A stretch of 64,000 nt of DNA, taken from NCBI RefSeq assembly GCF_002872415.1, contig NZ_CP025704.1, positions 1,364,001 to 1,428,000 on the forward strand, given 5' to 3'. The position numbers and the translations under genes are program-made. This document shows positions 52,904-61,745 of this stretch, piece after piece. The stretch is from Bacteriovorax stolpii (GTDB taxonomy: Bacteria; Bdellovibrionota; Bacteriovoracia; Bacteriovoracales; Bacteriovoracaceae). Position 1 is the stretch's first letter. Every line of letters begins with the position of its first letter. The notes under the pieces were generated by a model. It had not been told where the DNA came from. It worked only from the letters and a program-made list of their open reading frames with translations, and did no database searches.

Positions 52904-54659
52904 TTTATTTTTCTTCGAGGGATCGAAAGTCATGATGGGACTGGTGCTCGTGTGCCTTATCCTGTCGGCCTATCTTGGAGTCCAGACTCCAAAGCTTATC
53001 GCCAATCTCTCTACTCATTACGATGACAACACACTTTTTAACCAGGCCTTAATGGCCTTGTTTATTAACTTCGTTGCCGTCTATGTTAACCGCGTCGTTT
53101 ATCAATTGGGAGTGAATAAGTACGTGCGCTTGCTGATTCAGTATGCCCGCACTCAGACTTACGGCAGATGGCTTTCATCAAACGAACACGACAGCGAAAA
53201 ATACCCGCAAGGAGAGATTCTCTCGAGAATTATGTCGGATACCGAAGCTATTCGCGATTTGATTACATCGGGGTCTTTCGGGATTTTTATCGACCTGTGC
53301 TTTGTCGCTTCTTGTTTGATCGGTTTTATTACACTTCACAAGTTCACTGGATTTTTTATTAGTGGTGCCGAAATTCTGGCGACGATTCTCTTGATTTGGG
53401 GATCGCAGTTAATGCGCGATATTTTTATGAGACTCAGAAACGCGCAGGCGAAAGTCAATCGTGTAACAGCTAACGTCCTTGGTGGGTTTCATCAGATGTA
53501 TTACACCCGCCACGATAACTACGCTTCGGTGAAGTCAAATATGGCCTTCGAAGATTTCCTGGAAAAGCAAAACCAGGCCAACAATATGGATGCCGCTTAT
53601 TATGCGTGTGCTGAATCGCTTTACCCGATTCTTTTAGCACTGGTGATTTTTATTTTTCCTTACACGGGTCTGACGGAAGCGGCCTTGATTTTTGCTATCG
53701 TTGATTTAATTCAAAGATCCATTAACCCTATCAAAGAAATTTCCGGCAAGATTGCCAATATCCAAAGAGCAGCGACGGGGATTGACCGCATTCAACATTT
53801 CCTAAACGACATGCCGATGAAGATTGTGGTTGGGAAAAACCAGCTTTTATCGGAAGAGCACCACTGTAAACTTGTGCAGATGAATGTCTCGATTCCCAAG
53901 TTTACTTACCCTAAACGAGTAAAGAAAAACGCTGATGATGCAGAAGAAATAAGGGATAACTTTTCACTTCAGGATATTCATTTTTCAGGAAACCCTGGAG
54001 AACTCATTGGGATCGTAGGTCTTTCTGGTTCAGGGAAATCGACATTGTTAAATATCCTCGCGGGGAATTTAGTGGCCAAAGAGGCCATCGTTGATTTGAC
54101 GATGAATTCAGATGGACGCGAATATCACCTGAGTATCCAGGATTTGGATGAGTATCGCCAGGAAGTCAGTATTGTTTCTCAAGAATCACACATCTTCAGT
54201 GAATCATTGATGTTCAATATTACGCTCAAGCGCGATTTAGATCCAAAAGAAGTGGCACATTTTGAAGAGGCGTGGAGAAAGCTTGAAGAGAGCATTCCTT
54301 ATCTTAAAACCATGGGCGTCAGCACTCATGAGAAAATCAATCCGTCTAAACTCTCACTTGGTCAAAAGCAGCTTCTTGCTGGGGTGCGTGCTTGTTACTT
54401 AAAGAAGAATATTGTTTTCTTTGATGAGATTTCATCGGCCCTGGATTCAGAGCTGGAACTGGCCCTGCGCGAGTGCATTCTCCTTATTCAGGAGTTTTCG
54501 TTGACTATTATCGTGGCCCATAGGGTTGAGACAATTATCAATGCCGACAAGATCCTGGTTATGGAGAAAGGCCGAGTGATTAACTCTGGAAAACATGCAG
54601 AGCTTCTTTCAGAATCTCAGGTTTATCAAGAATTTATCCGTGAGCTATCGCATTCTTGA
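52875..54659 (+). CDS. ABC exporter half-transporter, catalytic-site subunit
   Basis: 594 residues with an exporter membrane domain (about 20-310) and ATPase domain. Walker A IVGLSGSGKSTLL is canonical, Walker B IVFFDEISSALD has the catalytic Glu, but the signature is LSLGQ rather than LSGGQ. Paired with the upstream subunit, one composite site (this Walker A/B with the partner's LSGGQ) is canonical and the other degenerate. It starts inside the end of the partner gene. Substrate unknown; lipid, peptide or drug are family precedents. Confidence 0.88.
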   Translation: MNTSKNKWYSLFFFEGSKVMMGLVLVCLILSAYLGVQTPKLIANLSTHYDDNTLFNQALMALFINFVAVYVNRVVYQLGVNKYVRLLIQYARTQTYGRWLSSNEHDSEKYPQGEILSRIMSDTEAIRDLITSGSFGIFIDLCFVASCLIGFITLHKFTGFFISGAEILATILLIWGSQLMRDIFMRLRNAQAKVNRVTANVLGGFHQMYYTRHDNYASVKSNMAFEDFLEKQNQANNMDAAYYACAESLYPILLALVIFIFPYTGLTEAALIFAIVDLIQRSINPIKEISGKIANIQRAATGIDRIQHFLNDMPMKIVVGKNQLLSEEHHCKLVQMNVSIPKFTYPKRVKKNADDAEEIRDNFSLQDIHFSGNPGELIGIVGLSGSGKSTLLNILAGNLVAKEAIVDLTMNSDGREYHLSIQDLDEYRQEVSIVSQESHIFSESLMFNITLKRDLDPKEVAHFEEAWRKLEESIPYLKTMGVSTHEKINPSKLSLGQKQLLAGVRACYLKKNIVFFDEISSALDSELELALRECILLIQEFSLTIIVAHRVETIINADKILVMEKGRVINSGKHAELLSESQVYQEFIRELSHS

Positions 54660-54716
54660 GCTTTTGCCGTTATCATAAGTCCTGTTTAATTTAATCCAAG
54701 GTAGGAGACAGGTAAG

Positions 54717-55772
54717 ATGCAAAAGCTTATGAAGAAACTAACTCCGCTTATGGGCGTGGCCGTGCTTACAGTAGTGGTTATTGCCTGCCAAAAAGAAGCG
54801 AGTTCTAAACCGAATTTTATTTTCAAACCAGCGCCCTCAAAAGAAGTAGTAGCTAAGATTGGTGATCAGCCTGTTTTAGAAAAAGACTTTGTTAAAGGGA
54901 TCGAAAGTGATCTTTATGAAGCTGAGATGAAAGTTTATGAAATCAAAATGGCTCGCCTTCAAGCGATGCTACTTGAGCGTTTCATGAATGCCGATCCAAA
55001 CAAAAAGAACTTAACAAACGATCAGTTCCTGGATCAATACATTGCTAAAGGCGTGAAGATTTCTGATGCTGAAGTTGAGAAATTTATCAAAGATCGTCAA
55101 ATCCCTAAAGATCAAGTTAACCCAGAAATTAAAGCTCGCATCGTAGAGTACTTATCAGTTGAATCTAAAAAGATCGCTGTTGATAAATGGATTGCTGAGA
55201 AAACAAAAAAATCTCCAGTAGAAGTTTACCTGCAGAAGCCATCTCTTCCAATGTTTGAAGTGAACGTTGGAGACGCTCCATTTAAAGGCGGAGCTGATGC
55301 AAAAGTAACAATCGTAGAATTCTCAGACTTCCAGTGTCCATTCTGTTCAAAAGGTGCAACGATTCTTGCAGGTCTTGAGAAAAAATACGGCAACAAAGTT
55401 AAGATCGCTTTCAAACACTTCCCACTTCCATTCCACGCGCAAGCAAGAGGAGCGGCAGAGGCGAGTATGTGTGCTTTCGAACAAGACCCAAAGGCCTTCT
55501 GGAAAATGCACGATGCAATGTTTGCTGACCAGTCAAAACTTGATGTTCCTAACCTGATTGCTACTGCTAAAAAAGCAGGCGTAAAAGAAGCTGAATTCAA
55601 GGCCTGTGTTGAATCTGGAAAGTATAAAGCGAAAGTAGACGCTGACGTAGCAGAAGGCTCAAACCTTGGTATTAAGTCGACTCCGACTTTCTTTATCAAT
55701 GGAAAGCTGATCGCTGGGGCACAGCCGATTGAGGTATTTTCAGAAGTTATCGACGAAGAATTAGCTAAGTAA
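54717..55772 (+). CDS. Lipoprotein with chaperone-like N-part and DsbA-type thioredoxin domain
   Basis: 351 residues. Lipobox VVIAC gives Cys24. Residues about 40-170 (VVAKIGDQPVLEKDFV onward) resemble the N-terminal chaperone region of SurA/PrsA-type peptidyl-prolyl isomerases. Residues about 180-350 are a DsbA/BdbD-type thioredoxin fold (EFSDFQCPFC, active-site CPFC; cis-Pro in KSTPTFFINGK). Predicted periplasmic thiol oxidase or isomerase tethered to a membrane. SD TAGGAG. A strong hairpin follows the stop. Confidence 0.82.
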   Translation: MQKLMKKLTPLMGVAVLTVVVIACQKEASSKPNFIFKPAPSKEVVAKIGDQPVLEKDFVKGIESDLYEAEMKVYEIKMARLQAMLLERFMNADPNKKNLTNDQFLDQYIAKGVKISDAEVEKFIKDRQIPKDQVNPEIKARIVEYLSVESKKIAVDKWIAEKTKKSPVEVYLQKPSLPMFEVNVGDAPFKGGADAKVTIVEFSDFQCPFCSKGATILAGLEKKYGNKVKIAFKHFPLPFHAQARGAAEASMCAFEQDPKAFWKMHDAMFADQSKLDVPNLIATAKKAGVKEAEFKACVESGKYKAKVDADVAEGSNLGIKSTPTFFINGKLIAGAQPIEVFSEVIDEELAK

Positions 55773-55784
55773 TCCGACCAATAC

Positions 55785-55813
55785 AGTTGGGCAAAGGTCA
55801 ACTTTGCCCAACT
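55785..55813 (+). terminator. Perfect 12-base hairpin after the DsbA-like gene
   Basis: AGTTGGGCAAAG, loop GTCAA, CTTTGCCCAACT. A stable stem 12 bases after the stop, but no T tract follows on either strand. Either a terminator that lacks the U tail or an RNA-stabilising 3' structure. Confidence 0.5.
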
Positions 55814-55895
55814 CCAAATCTCCCCCTCCATCTTATATAATTATTTAATGGTAATCCCCCCATAAAAAATGTGGGACTAAGTCTATAGGGTAATT

Positions 55896-57818
55896 ATGGA
55901 TGTAAGAGATCAATCAGTAAAACTTGACCAGGCCCGCGATCGTTATCGTGAAGCTCAAGAAGATTTAAAAGCTTCTTACGATAAAAATTTGCAGCAAATG
56001 AAAGAGACGTTTGATGCTCGTACAGCAAAGCAGTCTAAGACTTACGCCGAAAATAAAACAAAACTTGAAGAAGAAAACCAGATTAATAATGAGCTTTACT
56101 CAGAGAGAACAAGAAGTGCCATTACAAAAGGGCAGGAAGAATTTAAAAGCCGTCTGAAAGAAAATGCTTCTCGCTTTGAGCAGGAGAGAAATGAGGCGAA
56201 GGCCGATCTCAATGACAAGCTGACAAATTTAAGTGACTCGTACAAAAAAACATTCAATGAAAACGAGCGCTACCAAAATCAAATCAAACAATCGATGAAT
56301 GAGCGTTACACTAACGCCAATAAGCGCTATCAGGAAGAGTTCAATACGCAAGTAAAGAACCTGGACGAAAAATCAAAAACGATGGGCGCAGAAATGCGCG
56401 AAAAAGACCGTTCAGAAAGAATGAAGATGGCCAAAGGTCATTCTGATGAGATGGATAATTTAAGACAAACGTCGAATGACCAGAAGTTTAAAGAAGTAAA
56501 TCGCCTAAGAGATGACAACGAAAACCTTCGCACGACTTTTGAGCGCGATAACCGCATGCTTAAAGACCGTCAGGAAGAAAGAGTGGCGGAGCTTTTAAAC
56601 CTTAAAGGAAAGCAAAGCGATGACGGTCAAAAGAACTATGAAAAACTACAGGAAGACATCCGTCAGAAAAACACTGACCTTCAGGAAAAACAAAACGTAG
56701 CTCATAAGAAAGAAGCTAAAGACCTGGAAAAAAAGTTCAACGAAGATGTTCGCAATATCCAGAGTGTAGCTAATCAAAAGATCAGAGGCGGAACACAGGC
56801 CGACAATCTTTTAGATGAAATGAAACAATCAAAAGAATCTTATGAAAACCGACTACAGGTTTCACGTGACGAGTTGGCGCGTACAAATCGCCTGAATACA
56901 GAAAAAGAAGAGATCATCGACAATTCTTATAGAGAAAAACTAAAAGAGATGAAGACAGCGAGCCTGGAAAATGCCGCTAAAAAAGAGGCCGAGTCCAATG
57001 AAACGCTAAAAGATACGATCTACCAAAATCGTGAAAGAAACAACGCGCTTTTGGATCGTTACAAAGTAGATACAGGCAAGTTAAAAACTGATGCTGAAGA
57101 TCACCTTGCTCATGTGACAGGACAAAACACAAAGCGCATAAAAGAGCAGAGAGTGGAGTTTGGCCGCGTGGTCAATACCATGAACGAAAAGAACATGGAA
57201 ACTATCAACTCCCTTAAAGAAGATTACTCGAAAGATAAGACAGTTTCTTTAGAGAAAAATAAAAAAGATTTTAATGATGAGAAAGTGGCGCTGAAAACTG
57301 AATTCAACCGCCAGAATTCTATCCGTGAAAACTTATACGAACAAAAGTTAGCGGACATGGAAAAGCAGACAAACAAGATTATTGAGAACTACGAAAACCG
57401 CATCTCGCAGATTGCCCGCAAGGCAGAAAACGAAGTGGCCATCGTAAAGAGCACAGAAGCCGAGAGAGCTGCTAAAGAAGGCCAGGCCAATAAGCTGGCC
57501 GTAGAAACTCTAAGAACTCAAAGCCGCCAGGAACTAAACCAAATGCGCGATAAGTATGAAACTAAAATCGCCAGAGATAAGGCAATGGGCGACAACCAGA
57601 CCAGCCGTATCATTCAGAAGTACGAAGATCAGCTAGTCCGCGAAAGAAATGACCACCAAAAAGAGCTTTCGACGCGCCTAGGAGAATCTCAGGCCCAGTT
57701 CGAGCGTTTATTTAGAAGCTCTGAACTTGAAAAAGCGACTTTAAGAGACCAGTATGAGCAGCGCATGGAGAACATGAGACTGCAGTCTCTTTCACAAGAA
57801 AATACAAAAAAAGCATAG
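55896..57818 (+). CDS. Long coiled-coil protein
   Basis: 640 residues with no signal peptide, membrane segment or globular domain visible. From start to end it is charged helix rich in Glu, Lys, Arg, Gln and Asn, with heptad-like repeats such as LEEENQINNELYSERTR and recurring YE(N/D)(R/Q)I/L units (YENRLQ, YENRIS, YETKIA, YEDQLV, YEQRME). No Cys and few Pro. A cytoplasmic filament or scaffold is plausible; Bdellovibrio has an intermediate-filament-like coiled-coil protein (Ccp), but homology cannot be judged here. A TATAAT stands at 55836 without a -35. Confidence 0.75.
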   Translation: MDVRDQSVKLDQARDRYREAQEDLKASYDKNLQQMKETFDARTAKQSKTYAENKTKLEEENQINNELYSERTRSAITKGQEEFKSRLKENASRFEQERNEAKADLNDKLTNLSDSYKKTFNENERYQNQIKQSMNERYTNANKRYQEEFNTQVKNLDEKSKTMGAEMREKDRSERMKMAKGHSDEMDNLRQTSNDQKFKEVNRLRDDNENLRTTFERDNRMLKDRQEERVAELLNLKGKQSDDGQKNYEKLQEDIRQKNTDLQEKQNVAHKKEAKDLEKKFNEDVRNIQSVANQKIRGGTQADNLLDEMKQSKESYENRLQVSRDELARTNRLNTEKEEIIDNSYREKLKEMKTASLENAAKKEAESNETLKDTIYQNRERNNALLDRYKVDTGKLKTDAEDHLAHVTGQNTKRIKEQRVEFGRVVNTMNEKNMETINSLKEDYSKDKTVSLEKNKKDFNDEKVALKTEFNRQNSIRENLYEQKLADMEKQTNKIIENYENRISQIARKAENEVAIVKSTEAERAAKEGQANKLAVETLRTQSRQELNQMRDKYETKIARDKAMGDNQTSRIIQKYEDQLVRERNDHQKELSTRLGESQAQFERLFRSSELEKATLRDQYEQRMENMRLQSLSQENTKKA

Positions 57819-57868
57819 TTAGTGGTATCCTAGTTTTATAAAAGGAATTTTAAAAAACCAGGATGCCA

Positions 57869-59548
57869 ATGAGACGAGCTAAAATCGTGGCCACAATCGG
57901 CCCGGCCAGCAACACCAAAGAAATGATTTCAAAGTTAATCGAAACAGGCGTAAACGTCTGCCGTATTAACATGAGCCATGGAACATATGAAGCTCACTCC
58001 GCAGTTATTAAAAATATCCGTGAAGCTTCACGTGAGTCTGGTTATGAAGTCGCAATCCTCGCTGACCTGCAAGGTCCAAAAATCCGTGTTGATAAACTTC
58101 CAGAGCCACTAAAGCTTGAAGAAGGAAGTGAGTGGGTTATTGGTGCTTCAAAACTAAAAGACAAATACCCAGAGTACGCACAAAATTATATCCCTACTAT
58201 TTATGAAAACCTGGTAGCTGACTGTCATGATGGAGCACGTATTCTTTTTGATGATGGTCTACTGCAAGCAGTGGCCGTTAATCGTGATAGAGACGTCTAT
58301 AAGATCAAAGTTAAAATAGGTGGAACGCTAAAATCAAATAAAGGTATTAATCTTCCGGACTGTGAAGTGTCAGCTCCGGCATTCACCGATAAAGACCGTG
58401 AAGACTTAATGTTTGCTCTTAAAGAAGGGGCAGACTATGTGGCCTTGTCTTTTGTTCGAAAGAAAGAAGACATCATGCAGGTTAAAACTCTTCTGCACAC
58501 ATTAAAAGTCAACATTCCTATTATCTCTAAAATTGAAAAGCCTCAGGCCATTGATAACCTGGATGATATTTTATCTGTCACAGATATGATCATGGTTGCC
58601 CGTGGAGATATGGGAGTTGAAGTTGGAAACCATCTGGTTCCGGCAATTCAAAAGAAAATCATCACTGAATGTAACAACAAAGGGATTCCGGTTATTACTG
58701 CAACTCAAATGCTAGAGAGTATGACGGAAAACCCAACTCCAACCAGAGCGGAAGCTTCTGATGTTGCCAACGCAATTTGGGATGGGACAGATGCAGTTAT
58801 GCTTTCGGGCGAGTCGGCTTCCGGGAAATACCCAATTGAGACAGTGAGAATGATGGACCAGATTGTCCGCGAAGCTGAACGCACTCCAAAGGAGCGTCCA
58901 CTTCTAAGACATCAGGACTTATCAAGTGTCACGGCTTCAGTTATGGTGGCAGCATCAATGATCGCTGAAAAAATCGGCGCCAGAAGAATTCTTTCGGTAA
59001 CCGAGTCTGGACAGTCTTGTTTACGAATCACTCAATTCCGCCCAAGCATTCCAGTTCTTGGTATCACTAACTCAATTAAAGTCGCACGTCGTATGTGTTT
59101 ATACTGGGGAGTGAGTCCATTTATCGTCACTGATCAGGAGCGCGAGAATAACGAATTCATGAAAAACGTGCTTAAGGAAGTTAAAGACCGCTTAAAACTT
59201 AAAAACGGGGACAAGCTGGTGGTGACTCGCGGGGACGGTCAATTCTTCTCTCAGGGAAGTTCAAACTCTGTTAAGGTCGAATTGATAAAGGACGTGCCGA
59301 AAGTAAAAGGTGGATCGCAAGGGTTGGAGGAAGCTTCCGACGATAAAAAAAAAATCCTCTTAGACACGAATAACTGTGCTTCTTGCCAGGCCTGCGTACA
59401 AGTGTGTCCGCATGAAATCTGGGCCGTCACGAAAGACGAAAAGCGCGACACTTATATCGAAGCTAAAAATATCAACAAATGCACGATGGATCTCGCCTGT
59501 GTGGACGCCTGTCCTACAGGTGCTATCGAGATCATCCCTCAATACTGA
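57869..59548 (+). CDS. pyk: Pyruvate kinase with C-terminal 2[4Fe-4S]-type ferredoxin domain
   Basis: 559 residues against about 475 for ordinary pyruvate kinase. Kinase part 1-480: RRAKIVATIGPAS, INMSHGTYE, ISKIEKPQAI (Lys), VARGDMGVE, TATQMLESM and the C domain with LSVTESGQSCLRIT. After a short Gly/Ser/Glu linker, residues about 495-559 are ferredoxin-like: NCASCQACVQVCP and KCTMDLACVDACP. The second motif has Asp in place of its second Cys. ATG 57869 is chosen (AGG 6 bases ahead); another ATG lies 6 bases upstream. It makes ATP and pyruvate from PEP; the electron role is unknown. queG follows after 2 bases. Confidence 0.92.
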   Translation: MRRAKIVATIGPASNTKEMISKLIETGVNVCRINMSHGTYEAHSAVIKNIREASRESGYEVAILADLQGPKIRVDKLPEPLKLEEGSEWVIGASKLKDKYPEYAQNYIPTIYENLVADCHDGARILFDDGLLQAVAVNRDRDVYKIKVKIGGTLKSNKGINLPDCEVSAPAFTDKDREDLMFALKEGADYVALSFVRKKEDIMQVKTLLHTLKVNIPIISKIEKPQAIDNLDDILSVTDMIMVARGDMGVEVGNHLVPAIQKKIITECNNKGIPVITATQMLESMTENPTPTRAEASDVANAIWDGTDAVMLSGESASGKYPIETVRMMDQIVREAERTPKERPLLRHQDLSSVTASVMVAASMIAEKIGARRILSVTESGQSCLRITQFRPSIPVLGITNSIKVARRMCLYWGVSPFIVTDQERENNEFMKNVLKEVKDRLKLKNGDKLVVTRGDGQFFSQGSSNSVKVELIKDVPKVKGGSQGLEEASDDKKKILLDTNNCASCQACVQVCPHEIWAVTKDEKRDTYIEAKNINKCTMDLACVDACPTGAIEIIPQY

Positions 59549-59550
59549 GA

Positions 59551-60531
59551 ATGGATTGGCTAAACTCATACGGCGTAGTGGATTTCGGGTACACAGAAGA
59601 CCCGGTCCCTACGACACTTGAGTACTACAATCAATGGGTGGCGGCAAACCTCCATGCTCCACTTCATTACCTGGAAGGGGAAAGACAAGAAAAAAGACAG
59701 GACTTAAAAAATCACTGGCAAGATTTCCAGTCGGCCGTGGTTTTTTTATTTTCTTATCATCCGACTCATTCTGAATTACAGAACCTTTATCAAAAGAACC
59801 CCAACTGGAACGGTCTTAAACTCGCATCCTACACTTTAGGTTTCGAAGGATGGGATTATCACAATCTTTTAAGAGAAAAGCTTGAAAGTATCGGTGAGTG
59901 CTTAAAAAAAGATCATGGAGTGGAGTTTCGTTTAACTCTCGACACTCATCCCGTTTTAGAGCGCGATCTCGCTAAAAGAGCAGGGCTTGGATGGTTTGGA
60001 AAAAACTCCATGCTGATTAATCGTCATCAGGGAAGTTTTTTTATTATTGGCTCTCTCTTGTTAGATAAAAAACTCGATTTAAAAACGAAGGCCTATGAGA
60101 CTGATCACTGCGGTCAATGCACCCGTTGTATAGATGCGTGTCCGACCGAGGCGATTGACCCCGTTAGTAGAACGATTATTGCCAAAGACTGCATCAGCAC
60201 ATTTACGATTGAGCAGTTTAAACTCGATACGATTCCGTCAGAGAAAATGACTTTAAAAGAGGGAACTCTTTTTGGCTGTGATATTTGTCAGGATGTGTGC
60301 CCATGGAATAAACGTGTCGACAGGCAAAACTCTGTTTCACTTTCAGGCTGGAGTGATCAGCAAAAAAAGATCCTGGATTTTTTCTTGTTAAGGCCAGTGG
60401 AAAAAGTTCATCAAAATCTTGAAGAGATGAGCGGAAAAGAATTTGAAAGAGTGATGGAAAAAACCTCATTCGCCCGTTCGGGGCGAAGAGGTTTATTAAA
60501 AAATATCAGGTTTTACTTAAAAAAAGATTAG
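59551..60531 (+). CDS. queG: Epoxyqueuosine reductase
   Basis: Cobalamin- and [4Fe-4S]-dependent reduction of epoxyqueuosine to queuosine in tRNA. 326 residues. RDLAKRAGLGWFGKNSMLIN is the QueG hallmark; DTHPVLER precedes it; the two-cluster part has CGQCTRCIDACP and CDICQDVCPWNK. ATG 59551 is chosen because it sits 2 bases after the pyruvate kinase stop and opens the family's N-terminus; a start at 59479 would overlap the ferredoxin part. No SD is evident, so translation may be coupled. Ends 4 bases inside the convergent permease gene. Confidence 0.93.
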   Translation: MDWLNSYGVVDFGYTEDPVPTTLEYYNQWVAANLHAPLHYLEGERQEKRQDLKNHWQDFQSAVVFLFSYHPTHSELQNLYQKNPNWNGLKLASYTLGFEGWDYHNLLREKLESIGECLKKDHGVEFRLTLDTHPVLERDLAKRAGLGWFGKNSMLINRHQGSFFIIGSLLLDKKLDLKTKAYETDHCGQCTRCIDACPTEAIDPVSRTIIAKDCISTFTIEQFKLDTIPSEKMTLKEGTLFGCDICQDVCPWNKRVDRQNSVSLSGWSDQQKKILDFFLLRPVEKVHQNLEEMSGKEFERVMEKTSFARSGRRGLLKNIRFYLKKD

Positions 60532-61745
60532 ATGTTTTTTCTTAGGGCCTCGACGATGTCGAGTCTGGAAGCGCGAAGAGCTGGAATCATTGTGGCCACA
60601 ACTGTTGTCACAGAAGCAAGTAAGCTGGCGTAAAGAACTGAGCCCCATTGGAAGAAAATCTTGATTTGGAATGGAGTAGAAGCTCCCGGCATTTCCGTCA
60701 TGATTTTTACACTTTCAACGATGCGGATACACCCGGCAGAAATAAGAATCCCACAAACAATTCCGATTAAAGAGAGCATTACACTTTCTAAGACAAACTG
60801 CGAGACAATATCTTTTCTTGATTCACCTAGCGCACGAAGAGTCCCGATTTCTCCCGTTCTTTCAACGACCGTCATACTTACAGTGTTTAAAATTCCCAGG
60901 AACATCAGGGCCAGAAGAATGGCCTCGATCAAGCGGTTTTGAACGCCGTAGAATTTATCAACCTGTCTAAAAAGAACCGCCAGGTCTCTCCATGAACGAG
61001 CAAAGAGGTTAGGGTGAGTCCCTTCTAGTTTTGTATTGATGTTATTTAAATTGGCCTCCGCCATTTCTAGCTCTTTAAATTTTAAAACAGCGATATCGAC
61101 ATTTTGTGTGTCGAGGATTTCCTGAGTCACAGAAAGAGGCATATAAATGACTTGCCCGTCGATTTCATCAATTCCCGCAGAAAAAAGACCTGCAACCGTC
61201 AGGTCCATAGCGTTCATGATCCCGTCAATCGTGTTGGTAAGAACGGTGATGTTGTCGCCTTCTTTAACATTCATTTGCTTGGCCAGGAGTCTTCCTACGA
61301 CAACTTCCTTGGCCCCACTTCCATCAAAGAAGCGGCCTTCAGTAATACGCATACTTTTAGAGAATTTTGGTTCACCGACGGGATCAACACCGATGACTTT
61401 TCCTCCCACAGAAAGGTCACCATTGCTGACCAGACCAAAAAAGCTTAAGCGTCCACTCAGGCGTTCAATTTGCGGCATTTCAGATTTAAGTTCATCCAAA
61501 TCACTTAAAGAGAAGAGTCTTTCAGCGCGAGATTCTTTTCCCGGGCTCCAGTATTTATGAGAGGCAATCTGCATATTTCCATATTGGTTTTCTGCCGCAA
61601 TCCATTTAAGTGCAGCAAGCGAGTAGCTGGAAAAACCCTGGAATAAAATAACCGCAGTGACTGCACCGGCGATCATACTGATAGAAAGTAGACTTCTTAG
61701 ACGGTGACGCGAAATATTTCTAACAGCAAGCTTTAATCGCATCAT
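60528..61745 (-). CDS. FtsX/MacB-type ABC transporter permease
   Basis: 405 residues, four membrane segments: one near 18-38, three in the C-terminal third (from LLALMFLGILNTVSM), with a large periplasmic domain between (about 45-270) of the MacB/LolC core type. MMRLKLAVRNISRHRLRS is the standard start, and ERTGEIGTLRALGESRKDI the coupling-helix motif contacting the ATPase. Such permeases move lipids or lipoproteins mechanically. The start overlaps the ATPase stop by one base. Confidence 0.88.
   Translation of the reverse strand: MMRLKLAVRNISRHRLRSLLSISMIAGAVTAVILFQGFSSYSLAALKWIAAENQYGNMQIASHKYWSPGKESRAERLFSLSDLDELKSEMPQIERLSGRLSFFGLVSNGDLSVGGKVIGVDPVGEPKFSKSMRITEGRFFDGSGAKEVVVGRLLAKQMNVKEGDNITVLTNTIDGIMNAMDLTVAGLFSAGIDEIDGQVIYMPLSVTQEILDTQNVDIAVLKFKELEMAEANLNNINTKLEGTHPNLFARSWRDLAVLFRQVDKFYGVQNRLIEAILLALMFLGILNTVSMTVVERTGEIGTLRALGESRKDIVSQFVLESVMLSLIGIVCGILISAGCIRIVESVKIMTEMPGASTPFQIKIFFQWGSVLYASLLASVTTVVATMIPALRASRLDIVEALRKNI

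Noticed and set aside
61147-61560. Long open frame opposite the permease gene (137 codons)
   Set aside because: It is fully antisense to a well-conserved permease, has no family motif and reflects codon bias on the other strand.
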